A stretch of 64,000 nucleotides of DNA, from assembly GCF_014205255.1 (NCBI RefSeq), contig NZ_JACHNE010000001.1:7502001-7566000 (forward strand), in the 5' to 3' direction. Shown piece by piece: positions 50,004-58,107 of the stretch (position 1 is its first letter; every line of letters begins with the position of its first letter). The translations under genes were made by a program, and so were the position numbers. Origin of the DNA: Streptomyces caelestis (lineage in GTDB: Bacteria; Actinomycetota; Actinomycetes; Streptomycetales; Streptomycetaceae). The notes beneath the pieces are model-generated. The model worked only from the letters and a program-made list of their open reading frames with translations, made no database searches and was not told the origin of the DNA.

Positions 50004-50044
50004 AACGACACGGCCTTTCGTCTCTGCTTAGGAACTCGAGAATC

Positions 50045-50704
50045 ATGACAGAAAAAATTGGCGTACTCGGCAAGAAGTCACCGCAGCGGACCGGCGTGGA
50101 ACGCGTCGTGAATGCGCCCTTGCCCACCGTGTACGGGAAATTCCAGGCGGTCGGCTACCTGGACCACGACCGCGGTGACGAACAAGTGGCGCTGGTCTAC
50201 GGGGACCTCGGCACCGACGACGTGCTCATCCGGCTGCACTCGGAGTGCCTGACCGGCGACGCCTTCGGCTCCCAGCACTGCGAGTGCGGCGACCAGTTGG
50301 ACGCCGCCCTGCGCGCGGTCGTCGCCGAGGGCGCCGGTGTCGTCGTCTACCTCAGAGGGCATGAGGGCCGCGGCATAGGCCTGCTCGCCAAGCTGCGCGC
50401 GATGGCCCTCCAGGCGGAGGGCCTGGACACCGTCGAGGCCAACCTCGCCCTCGGCCTGCCGGTGGACGCCCGCGACTACGGCGTGGCCGCCCGGATCCTG
50501 GACGACCTGGGCGTCAACTCCGTCCGCCTGATGTCCAACAACCCGCGCAAGCGCGAGGCACTGCTCAGCCACGGCATCAAGGTCGCCGAGCAGGTGCCCC
50601 TGCTGATCCCGCCGTGCGAGAACAACATCACCTATCTGCGGACCAAGCGGGAGCGCCTCGACCACCACCTGCCCCACCTCGACGCGGTGGTCAGTTCCTC
50701 CTGA
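50045..50704 (+). CDS. GTP cyclohydrolase II homologue with Met120
   Basis: The 219-residue RibA-type enzyme has the zinc cluster CLTGDAFGSQHCEC (Cys68, 79, 81), RGHEGRGIGLL and the nucleotide-binding segment VEANLALGLPVDARDYGVA. The residue equivalent to E. coli RibA Tyr105 is Met120 (LLAKLRAMALQ). The S. coelicolor SCO6655 enzyme with the same change is known to stop at the formylated FAPy product. ATG 50045 lies only 41 bp from the divergent creatininase start. It is unlikely to be the riboflavin housekeeping enzyme; a second RibA is expected elsewhere. Confidence 0.92.
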   Translation: MTEKIGVLGKKSPQRTGVERVVNAPLPTVYGKFQAVGYLDHDRGDEQVALVYGDLGTDDVLIRLHSECLTGDAFGSQHCECGDQLDAALRAVVAEGAGVVVYLRGHEGRGIGLLAKLRAMALQAEGLDTVEANLALGLPVDARDYGVAARILDDLGVNSVRLMSNNPRKREALLSHGIKVAEQVPLLIPPCENNITYLRTKRERLDHHLPHLDAVVSSS

Positions 50705-50853
50705 GACGCCGGGGCCGGATTCGGGTGCCCCTCGACGTGACCTGGGCGTATCGGCGCGCGACCCGCGGGCGGGCCGCGTACGCTTCGTGGACATCCGCCC
50801 CTTGAGCGCCGGTCCTCGGCGGCCGGCGCCTCACGTCCGGAGGCCCACCCGGT

Positions 50854-51915
50854 ATGACCGAGCTCCATCTGTGGCTGCGCCACGAGGCCCGAACGACCGA
50901 GCGGCGCACGCCGGTCGTGCCCGACGACGCCCGGCGGCTCGTCGAGAACGGAGTGGCCCTGACCGTCGAGGACTCCCCGCAGCGGGTCTTCCCGATCGAG
51001 GAGTACGAGGCGGCCGGCTGTCGCGTCGCCCCCGCGGGCTCCTGGGTGTCGGCCCCGCGGGACGCCGTCGTGCTCGGCCTGAAGGAACTGCCGGGTGAAC
51101 CGGCCGAGCTGACGCACCGTCACATCTTCTTCGGCCACGCCTACAAGGGCCAGCCCCAAGCGGCCGGTCTGCTGCGCCGGTTCGCCGCCGGGGGCGGGGC
51201 GCTGTTCGACCTGGAGTACCTGGTGGACGACAGCGGGCGTCGCCTCGCCGCCTTCGGGTTCTGGGCCGGCTACCTCGGCGCGGCCCTGGCGGTGCTCCAG
51301 CACCGCGGCCGGCTGCGGGCACCGCTGACGCTCACGACGAAGGAGGCCCTGGACGAGACGCTGAAGCCCGCAGCGGACGACGCCGGGTTCACCGGTCTGG
51401 TCATCGGCGCCCTGGGACGCAGCGGCCGCGGTGCCCGCACCGCGTTCGCCACCGCCGGTGCGGACCCGACCTGCTGGGACCTGGCCGAGACCCGCGACCT
51501 GGACCGCCGCGCCCTGCTGGAGCACGACGTGATGGTGAACGCGGTGCTCGCCACCAGCCCGGTCCCGCCCTTCCTCCGCGAGCAGGACCTCGACAGCCCG
51601 GACCGCCGCCTGCGCACCCTGTGCGACGTGACCTGCGACGTCGGCTCCCCGCTCAACGTCCTTCCGGTGTACGACGAGACCACCGACTGGGACGAGCCCG
51701 TCCGCCGGCTGCGCGAGCACCCCCCGCTCGACCTGATCGCCATCGACAACCTGCCCTCCCTGCTGCCGCTGGAGTCCAGCGCCGACTTCTCCGCCGCCCT
51801 CCTGCCCCACCTGCTCGACTTCGGCGTCACCGGGCCCTGGGGACGCTGTCTGGACCGGTTCCGTCAGGCATGCCGTGAACACGGCCTCGACAAGGGGGGG
51901 ACCCATGACCACTGA
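50854..51915 (+). CDS. Saccharopine dehydrogenase (LYS1-like) homologue
   Basis: The 353 residues fit the alanine-dehydrogenase/PNT-like LYS1 family: N-terminal LRHEARTTERRTPVVPDDA, FGHAYKGQ near 95, a Rossmann core with IGALGRSGRGA and a DNLPSLLPLESS segment near the end. LYS1 cleaves or forms saccharopine between lysine and 2-oxoglutarate. ATG 50854 begins the conserved fold and follows an AGG-containing leader. It overlaps the next gene by 11 bp. Confidence 0.85.
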   Translation: MTELHLWLRHEARTTERRTPVVPDDARRLVENGVALTVEDSPQRVFPIEEYEAAGCRVAPAGSWVSAPRDAVVLGLKELPGEPAELTHRHIFFGHAYKGQPQAAGLLRRFAAGGGALFDLEYLVDDSGRRLAAFGFWAGYLGAALAVLQHRGRLRAPLTLTTKEALDETLKPAADDAGFTGLVIGALGRSGRGARTAFATAGADPTCWDLAETRDLDRRALLEHDVMVNAVLATSPVPPFLREQDLDSPDRRLRTLCDVTCDVGSPLNVLPVYDETTDWDEPVRRLREHPPLDLIAIDNLPSLLPLESSADFSAALLPHLLDFGVTGPWGRCLDRFRQACREHGLDKGGTHDH

Positions 51916-53062
51916 CCCGGTATCCGCCAGCGGCACCGTCCACTGGATCGGCGCCGGCCTGTCCACGGGCAGCGGTCTGGCCACGCTGTGCGACACCGCC
52001 GAGCGCGTACGGCTCTGGCACCGCACCGAGAGCCGCGCGGCCGACGCCCTCGACCGGCTGGGCCTCGCCGGACGGGCCGAGCCCCGCGCGTACACACTGC
52101 CCGCCCTCGCCGCCGAACTGGCGCCCGGCGACGTCGTGGTGTCCATGCTGCCCGCGTCGGAGCACGCGCCGCTGCTCGCCGAGTGCGTCCGGCTCGGGGC
52201 GCACTTCGCGTGCTCCAGCTATGTGTCCGAGGCGGTCCTCGACCAGGTGCCCGCCGCCGAGAAGGCCGGGGTCGTCGTCCTCACCGAGGCCGGGCTGGAT
52301 CCGGGCATCGACCACCTCTTCGCCCACGCCCTCGTCGCCCGCGCCCGTGAGGCCATCGGCGACGAGACGCCCGCCTCGTACAGCCTCACGTCGTACTGCG
52401 GCGGCGTCCCGGCCGTCCCGAACGACTTCACCTACCGCTTCAGCTGGGCACCGGCGGGTGTCCTCAACGCCCTGCGCTCCCCGGCCCGTTACATCGAGGG
52501 CGGCACCGAGACGGTCGCCGGCCGCCCGTGGGAGGCGACCCGGCGGCACGTCGTCGAGGGGGAGACCTTCGAGGTCTACCCCAACCGCGACAGCGTCCCC
52601 TTCGTCGCGCAGTACGGACTGCCGGACGCCTGGACACCGCGCACGTTCGTACGCGGCACCCTGCGTCTGGAGGGCTGGCTGCGCGCCTGGGACGGCGTCT
52701 TCGAGGAGCTGAAGCGGGGCGACGACGACCGGATCACCGCCCTCGCCCAGGAACTGGCCGCCGCCTACCCCACCACGGACGACGACCGCGACCGGGTCGT
52801 CCTCGCCGTGTCGCTGGACGTCCGGGCCGGGACCGGGCGGACCTGGGCGGGCGGCTACCTGCTGGACCTGGTGGGCGACGCGCGGGAGAGCGCGATGGCC
52901 CGCTGCGTCTCGCGCACCCTCGCCCTGGGCGTCCGCCACGTCCTGGACGGCTCCCTGCCGCCGGGCCTGAACCGCGCCGCCGGGACGGCGGCCCGGTCCG
53001 AACAGTGGCTGAGTGAACTCGCCCGGCACGGCGTCGAGTTCACACTCCGCGTCGACCAGTAG
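51905..53062 (+). CDS. Saccharopine reductase (LYS9)/carboxynorspermidine-synthase-like protein
   Basis: The 385 residues begin with a dinucleotide-binding WIGAGLSTGSG and contain LDPGIDHL and SYCGGVPA, features of LYS9-type enzymes. Its start overlaps the LYS1-like gene, so the two are co-translated. As a pair they could interconvert lysine and aminoadipate semialdehyde through saccharopine, a route described in a few bacteria. The carboxynorspermidine branch is an alternative for this protein alone. Confidence 0.83.
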   Translation: MTTDPVSASGTVHWIGAGLSTGSGLATLCDTAERVRLWHRTESRAADALDRLGLAGRAEPRAYTLPALAAELAPGDVVVSMLPASEHAPLLAECVRLGAHFACSSYVSEAVLDQVPAAEKAGVVVLTEAGLDPGIDHLFAHALVARAREAIGDETPASYSLTSYCGGVPAVPNDFTYRFSWAPAGVLNALRSPARYIEGGTETVAGRPWEATRRHVVEGETFEVYPNRDSVPFVAQYGLPDAWTPRTFVRGTLRLEGWLRAWDGVFEELKRGDDDRITALAQELAAAYPTTDDDRDRVVLAVSLDVRAGTGRTWAGGYLLDLVGDARESAMARCVSRTLALGVRHVLDGSLPPGLNRAAGTAARSEQWLSELARHGVEFTLRVDQ

Positions 53063-53068
53063 CGGGGC

Positions 53069-54301
53069 TCAGCCCGACACGGCCTCGTGGACGAATCTCT
53101 TGAGGTCGCGGAAGACCGTGTGGGAGGACCTGGGCCGTACCTGCGTCATGAACTGCACCGTCAGGTCGCGGCCCGGGTCGACCCAGAACGTCGTCGTGGC
53201 CACCCCGCTCCAGCTGTAGGCACCGAGCCCGGACGGCGCCTGGGTGCGGGACGGGTCGATCACCACGGACACGCTGAGCCCGAAGCCGAGCCCCTCGTTG
53301 CCGGGCTCGTCGTGGGCCGGGCGGCTGCCGAAGGCACGCAGGTCGGCGCCGCCGGGCAGGTGGTTGCGGGTCATCAGGTCCACCGTCTCCGGCGTGAGCA
53401 ACCGGACGCCGTCGAGCTCGCCCCGGCGGCGCAGGAACTCCATGAAGCGGTGGTAGTCGTGGGCGGAGGCCACCATGCCGCCGCTGCCGGACAGGAACCG
53501 CGGCCGGCCGCCGCGCAGCGGCAGCCCGGGGATCCGCTCGATGCCGCCGCCCTCCTTCTCCCCGTACATCTCGGACAGCCTGGGCGCCTGCTCGTCCCTG
53601 ACGTGGAACCCCGCGTCCGTCATGCCGAGCGGGCCGAAGATCCGCTCGGCACAGAACACGTCCAGCGGCTGCCCCGACACGACCTCGATGACCCGGCCCA
53701 GGACATTGCTCGCCACCGAGTAGTTCCACTGCGTGCCCGGCTCGAACTGCAACGGCAGACGCGCGTACGCCTCGATCGTCTCGGCCAGGTCCGCGCCCGG
53801 CCGCACCGACGACTCCAGACCGGCCTCGCGGTACAGGGCGTCCACCGGGTGGGTGTGGTAGAAGCCGAAGGTCAGGCCCGAGGTGTGGGTCATCAGGTGC
53901 CGGACGAGTATCGGGCCGGTGGCCGGGCGGGTCCGGACGTCGGGCCCGGAGCCGCCGACGTAGACCCGCGGTTCGGCGAAGGCCGGCAGGTGGTCGGCGA
54001 CCGGGTCGTCCAGTGACAGCCGGCCCTCCTCCACCAGCAGCAGCGCGGCGACCGCGGTGACCGGTTTCGTCATGGAGTAGACCCGCCACAGCGTGTCCGG
54101 CTCGACGGGCCGACCGGCCGCGATGTCGCGCAGACCGTACGTCGTGAGGTGGGCGACGCGTCCGGCACGGGCGACGGACACGAGGAAGCCCGGCAGCCGG
54201 CCCTCGTCGACGAACCGGGCGAAGTGCCGGTCCAGGCGGCCCAGCGCCTCCGGATCCAGCCCGGCCTCACCCGGGTCGACGTCTTGTCGCAGCTGTGCCA
54301 T
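53069..54301 (-). CDS. Serine hydrolase, class C beta-lactamase/esterase family
   Basis: The 410-residue protein has the catalytic SMTK (SxxK) near 76-79, the YSV/YxN-type motif NYSVASN near 195, and a C-terminal SGVATT in place of the KTG box, as in esterases of this fold such as EstB. No signal peptide is seen, so it is probably cytosolic. Its gene converges with the saccharopine pair after 6 bp. The substrate is unknown. Confidence 0.88.
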   Translation of the reverse strand: MAQLRQDVDPGEAGLDPEALGRLDRHFARFVDEGRLPGFLVSVARAGRVAHLTTYGLRDIAAGRPVEPDTLWRVYSMTKPVTAVAALLLVEEGRLSLDDPVADHLPAFAEPRVYVGGSGPDVRTRPATGPILVRHLMTHTSGLTFGFYHTHPVDALYREAGLESSVRPGADLAETIEAYARLPLQFEPGTQWNYSVASNVLGRVIEVVSGQPLDVFCAERIFGPLGMTDAGFHVRDEQAPRLSEMYGEKEGGGIERIPGLPLRGGRPRFLSGSGGMVASAHDYHRFMEFLRRRGELDGVRLLTPETVDLMTRNHLPGGADLRAFGSRPAHDEPGNEGLGFGLSVSVVIDPSRTQAPSGLGAYSWSGVATTTFWVDPGRDLTVQFMTQVRPRSSHTVFRDLKRFVHEAVSG

Positions 54302-54468
54302 CGCTCATCCTCCGTCGCGCTCGTCGAGGTGAGATCCGGCATACCCCGCCCGAACCGCCTCAGACCCCATCCTCGTGAAGGAACCATTCATGATCACGCA
54401 GGAACAGGTGAACGGTCCGATCTTGCCGGGCGCCACCGGGTGAGTACGGGCAGCGGCACAGGTGACTT

Positions 54469-54494
54469 GATAGGCAAGTCTCTACTTGCCTATC
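54469..54494. promoter_or_regulatory. Perfect 11-bp dyad operator before the ArsR gene
   Basis: GATAGGCAAGT (54469-54479) and ACTTGCCTATC (54484-54494) are separated by CTCT, ending 9 bp before the ArsR start. Autorepression by the adjacent regulator is expected. Confidence 0.85.
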
Positions 54495-54503
54495 GTTGGG
54501 GGT

Positions 54504-54797
54504 ATGGCGGAGGATGTCTTCAAGGCGCTGGCCGACCCCACCCGTCGGCGCATCCTGGACGAGCTGGCCGAACGGGACGGCCAGAGCCTGTTCGAGATCT
54601 GCACGCGGCTGGTGACCAAGCACGGTCTGGGGCTGTCGCGCCAGGCGGTCAGTCAGCATCTGGCCGTACTGGAATCGGCGGGTCTGGTCGTTTCACGGCG
54701 CGAGGGCCGCTACAAGTTCCACGACCTGAACACCGAACCCCTTGAGCGCGTCATGACGCGATGGCTCAAGCCCGACGCAGCGGAGGACATCTCATGA
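54504..54797 (+). CDS. ArsR-family winged-helix regulator
   Basis: The 97-residue repressor has VFKALADPTRRRILDEL and the recognition region LSRQAVSQHLAVLESAGLV. The metal-binding Cys motifs of ArsR/SmtB sensors are absent; it belongs to the non-metal subgroup that often regulates VOC or SRPBCC genes. Its stop overlaps the VOC gene start (ATGA). Confidence 0.9.
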   Translation: MAEDVFKALADPTRRRILDELAERDGQSLFEICTRLVTKHGLGLSRQAVSQHLAVLESAGLVVSRREGRYKFHDLNTEPLERVMTRWLKPDAAEDIS

Positions 54798-55183
54798 GGA
54801 TTCACATCACCAGCGTCTTCGTCGACGACCAGGACAGGGCCATGCGCTTCTACACCGAGGTACTGGGCTTCGTGAAGAAGCACGACGTCCCCGTGGGCGC
54901 GGACCGGTGGCTGACCGTGGTCTCGCCGGAGGATCCCGACGGGACGGAGCTCCTGCTGGAGCCGTCCGGCCATCCCGCGGTGCAGCCGTACAAGACGGCG
55001 CTGGTCGAGGACGGCATCCCGGCCGCCTCCTTCGCCGTGGACGACGTCCAGACGGAATTCGACCGGCTGCGCGGTCTCGGTGTGCGGTTCACCCAGGAGC
55101 CGCTGGAGATGGGCAGCATCACCACGGCGGTGCTGGACGACACCTGCGGCAACCTGATCCAGCTCGTCCACACCAAGGCCTAG
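54794..55183 (+). CDS. VOC-family (glyoxalase-like) protein
   Basis: A 129-residue vicinal-oxygen-chelate protein with paired beta-alpha-beta-beta-beta modules: FVDDQDRAMRFYTEVLGF and FAVDDVQTEFDRLRGLGVRF. Coupled to the ArsR gene. Proteins of this type include fosmidomycin/bleomycin-binding and glyoxalase-like members; no activity can be assigned. Confidence 0.88.
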   Translation: MRIHITSVFVDDQDRAMRFYTEVLGFVKKHDVPVGADRWLTVVSPEDPDGTELLLEPSGHPAVQPYKTALVEDGIPAASFAVDDVQTEFDRLRGLGVRFTQEPLEMGSITTAVLDDTCGNLIQLVHTKA

Positions 55184-55286
55184 GCTCCAGGGCCCAGGAC
55201 CGATGGCCGATGTCACGCGGCGGCCGGCTTCCTAAGCTGCGAGGCGGATCCCGCCGTAGACCAGGACGCCACGAGAAGAGGCCACC

Positions 55287-55697
55287 ATGCCCGTGAACGG
55301 TCGCAGCCACATCCGGATCGCCCGTCCCTCCCGCGACCTCGCGGCGGCCGAGCGGTTCTGGCGGGAGGGGCTCGGGCTCAGTGTCGTGTGGCGGTCCGAG
55401 GGTGGATCCGAACCGGGCCACCACGACCTGCTGATGCTCGGCTGGCCCGACGCCGGCTGGCATCTGGAGCTCGTGCACGAGCGGGCCCGGCCGGTGGAGC
55501 CCCGCCCCACCGAGGAGGATCTGCTGGTCGTCTACGCCGACGACCCGGTCCCGGACGACCTGATCGCCCGCTTGGAGCGGCACGGCGGCAAGCGGGTCGC
55601 ATCCCCCAACCCCTACTGGAACGAATGGGGCGTCACCGTCGAGGACCCCGATGGATATCGCCTGGTGCTGTGCCGCCGGGCTTGGTCCAACAGCTGA
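55287..55697 (+). CDS. VOC-family (glyoxalase-like) protein
   Basis: The 136 residues show the VOC fold: HIRIARPSRDLAAAERFWREGLGL, a GHHDLLMLG strand and a C-terminal WGVTVEDPDGYRLVL. Metal-site His and Glu candidates are present. It lies 103 bp after the preceding VOC gene and may be a separate transcript. Confidence 0.85.
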   Translation: MPVNGRSHIRIARPSRDLAAAERFWREGLGLSVVWRSEGGSEPGHHDLLMLGWPDAGWHLELVHERARPVEPRPTEEDLLVVYADDPVPDDLIARLERHGGKRVASPNPYWNEWGVTVEDPDGYRLVLCRRAWSNS

Positions 55698-55733
55698 AAG
55701 ACCAGCCGACCCGCGCCCGGCCGACCACCCGCC

Positions 55734-55755
55734 GCCGGGCCCGGGTGGGCCCGGC
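55734..55755. terminator. Bidirectional terminator between VOC and MHS genes
   Basis: GCCGGGCCC (55734-55742) pairs with GGGCCCGGC (55747-55755) around GGGT, in the 74-bp gap between convergent genes. Confidence 0.75.
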
Positions 55756-55771
55756 AGGGAGGGGGCAGGGC

Positions 55772-57130
55772 TCAGGCCGTCACCTTCTCCGGCTTCGTCG
55801 TCGGCCGGGCCGAACGTTCCCCCAGGGCCTCCGTCGGAATCCGGTGCGTCTCGCGAGCCGTCAGGGCGGCGATGACCGGCGGCACGCACAGGGCCGCCGT
55901 GAACAGGGCCACCGCCGGCCAGTCGTCGCCGCCCGGCCCCGCGATCCGCGCGGCGAACGTCACCGCGAAGCCGGCCGCCGCGAAGCCGATCTGCGTGCCG
56001 ATGGCCACGCCGGACAGCCGGACCCGGGTCGTGAACATCTCGCCGTAGAAGGCGGGCCACACACCGTTCGCGGCGCTGTAGACCACGCCGAAGCAGAGGA
56101 CGCCCAGCAGGAACGTCAGCGGGTACGAGCCCGTGGAGACGGCCCACAGGTACAGGAACATCGTCACCGCGCTGCCGGCCGCGCCGATCAGGTACACCGG
56201 GCGGCGGCCGATCCGGTCGGACAGCGTGGCCCACAGCGGGATCGCGGCGAGTGCGACGAGGTTGGCCAGGGCCCCCACCCACAGCATGGCGGTGCGCGAC
56301 ATGCCCACCGCGTCGCTGGTGGCGTAGGCCAGCGCCCACACCGTGAAGATGGTGCTGACCGAGGCGATGAGCGCGCCCGCGATCACCCGCAGCACATCCG
56401 CCCAGTGCTCGCGCAGCAGCACGAGCAGCGGCAGTTCGGCGACGCCCTCCTCGGCGGCCTGCTGGGCGAAGGCCGGGGTCTCGTCCAGCTTGCGCCGGAT
56501 GACCCAGCCGGCGACGGCGACTCCGACGCTCAGCCAGAACGGCACCCGCCAGCCCCAGGACAGCAACTGCTCCTCGGGCATCGCGGCGACCGGGATGAAC
56601 ACCAGCGTGGCCAGCAACTGCCCGCCCTGCGTGCCACTGAGGGTGAAGCTGGTGAAGAAGCCGCGCCGGCCCGGCGGCGCGTGCTCCAGCGTCATGGAGT
56701 TGGCGCTGGCCTGTTCGCCCGCCGCCGAGATGCCCTGGAGCACCCGGCACAGCACCAGCAGGACCGGGGCCAGCGTGCCGACCTGGTCCCGGGTCGGCAG
56801 ACAGCCGATCAGAAACGTCGACAGGCCCATCAGCATCAGCGTGAAGACCATGATCTTCTTGCGGCCGAGCCGGTCGCCGAAGTGCCCGAGCACCAGCGCG
56901 CCGACCGGGCGGGCGGCGTACGCGACGCCGAACGTGGCGAGCGACAACAGGGTCGCGGTGGCCGGGTCGGACTCGTCGAAGAACACCTCGGGGAAGATCA
57001 GCGCGGCGGCGCTGCCGTAGATGAAGAAGTCGTAGTACTCCAGGGCGCTGCCGATCCAGGCGGCGGTCGCGGCTTTCCTGGGCTGACCGGGCGGGGCTGC
57101 GGCCCCTTCGGGCATGGCGGGGACGGACAC
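55772..57130 (-). CDS. MHS-family MFS transporter (shikimate/dicarboxylate type)
   Basis: The 452-residue permease has twelve hydrophobic segments and the metabolite:H+ symporter signature: SALEYYDFFIYGSAAALIF at the first helix, the loop GHFGDRLGRKKIMV after helix 2, and a second DRIGRRPVY. Its neighbours encode shikimate dehydrogenase- and dehydroshikimate dehydratase-like enzymes, so shikimate, quinate or dehydroshikimate is the probable substrate. Confidence 0.88.
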   Translation of the reverse strand: MSVPAMPEGAAAPPGQPRKAATAAWIGSALEYYDFFIYGSAAALIFPEVFFDESDPATATLLSLATFGVAYAARPVGALVLGHFGDRLGRKKIMVFTLMLMGLSTFLIGCLPTRDQVGTLAPVLLVLCRVLQGISAAGEQASANSMTLEHAPPGRRGFFTSFTLSGTQGGQLLATLVFIPVAAMPEEQLLSWGWRVPFWLSVGVAVAGWVIRRKLDETPAFAQQAAEEGVAELPLLVLLREHWADVLRVIAGALIASVSTIFTVWALAYATSDAVGMSRTAMLWVGALANLVALAAIPLWATLSDRIGRRPVYLIGAAGSAVTMFLYLWAVSTGSYPLTFLLGVLCFGVVYSAANGVWPAFYGEMFTTRVRLSGVAIGTQIGFAAAGFAVTFAARIAGPGGDDWPAVALFTAALCVPPVIAALTARETHRIPTEALGERSARPTTKPEKVTA

Positions 57131-57213
57131 GGCGGCTCCTTGGGGGGCTCCACACCATAGGCGGAGGGAACAGAAGGACGAGCGAAAGGGATGTGCCGGA
57201 TCGCGGCTAATTA

Positions 57214-57224
57214 ACCCACTGGGT
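57214..57224. promoter_or_regulatory. Short dyad upstream of the MHS transporter
   Basis: ACCCA and TGGGT flank a single C, inside an AT-rich stretch with matching TTA/TAG flanks, 84 bp before the transporter start. A candidate TetR site. Confidence 0.45.
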
Positions 57225-57294
57225 AGTTAGTAGGCGATGGCTAGGGATGCTGCGCCCGAGTGCCGCCGGTGTCAAGGGGTCGTGCGCCGGACGT

Positions 57295-57966
57295 TCAGTC
57301 CGCCGTGCGCTCCGCCGTCAGATACGCGATCACCATGTCGCCCAGCATGGTGCGGTAGTGCGCGCGCTGCGCCGGGTCGACCAGGTCGCGGCCGAACAGC
57401 GCGCCGAAGGTGTGCCGGTTGGAGACCCGGAAGAAGCAGAAGGAGGAGATCATCGCGTGCAGGTCGACGGCGTCGACGTCCGCCGTGAACAGCCCTGACC
57501 TGCGGCCTTCCTCCAGGATGCGGCGGATCACGTCCAGGGCGGGGGAGCCGATCCTCCCCAGCTTCCCGGAGGCGGCGATGTGCTGCGCCTCGTGGATGTT
57601 CTCGATGCTGACCAGGCGGATGAAGTCCGGGTGTTGCTCGTGGTGGTCGAAGGTCAGCTCGGCGAGGCGCCGGATGGCCGCCACGGGGTCGAGGTGGTCG
57701 ACGTCGAGCTGCTGCTCGGCCTCCCGGATCACGCCGTAGGCCCGCTCCAGCACGGCCGTGAACAGCTGCTCCTTGCCGCCGAAGTAGTAGTAGATCATGC
57801 GCTTGGTGGTGCGGGTGCGGGCGGCGATCTCGTCCACCCGGGCCCCGTCGTAGCCGGCCCGGGCGAACTCCTGCGTGGCGACGTCGAGGATCTCGGCCTG
57901 GGTGCGGGCGGCGTCACGGACGCGCTCGCGCTCGCCAGGACGTGCCGGTTCTTCGACGCTGGTCAT
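57295..57966 (-). CDS. TetR-family regulator
   Basis: The 223-residue protein has an N-terminal HTH (YDGARVDEIAARTRTTKRMIYYYFGGKEQLF, cited around residues 38-68) and a C-terminal ligand-binding domain resembling TetR_C with HPDFIRLVSIEN. It lies between the MHS transporter and the shikimate pathway genes and probably responds to a shikimate-pathway acid such as protocatechuate or dehydroshikimate. Confidence 0.9.
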   Translation of the reverse strand: MTSVEEPARPGERERVRDAARTQAEILDVATQEFARAGYDGARVDEIAARTRTTKRMIYYYFGGKEQLFTAVLERAYGVIREAEQQLDVDHLDPVAAIRRLAELTFDHHEQHPDFIRLVSIENIHEAQHIAASGKLGRIGSPALDVIRRILEEGRRSGLFTADVDAVDLHAMISSFCFFRVSNRHTFGALFGRDLVDPAQRAHYRTMLGDMVIAYLTAERTAD

Positions 57967-58062
57967 CAGGTTCCTTCGGGCGGAGGGGCCGGTGCCGGTG
58001 ATTGTAGAAGCAGGGCCCGCGTCCCACCGGGGGCTTCCCGCGGTTCCGCTCGGCTGGTATAG

Positions 58063-58086
58063 CTAACGTACTGGTTCGTACATTAG
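58063..58086. promoter_or_regulatory. Operator dyad before the shikimate dehydrogenase gene
   Basis: CTAACGTAC (58063-58071) and GTACATTAG (58078-58086) pair at 8 of 9 positions with a 6-bp spacer, 21 bp before the start. It is probably bound by the adjacent TetR protein, whose divergent promoter shares the gap. Confidence 0.7.
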
Positions 58087-58107
58087 TGAGCCGCTCGGGA
58101 GGCCCGT

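Noticed and set aside
50045..50704. Housekeeping ribA for riboflavin synthesis
   Set aside because: Met120 and the absence of other rib genes nearby argue against it; a canonical RibA is expected elsewhere.
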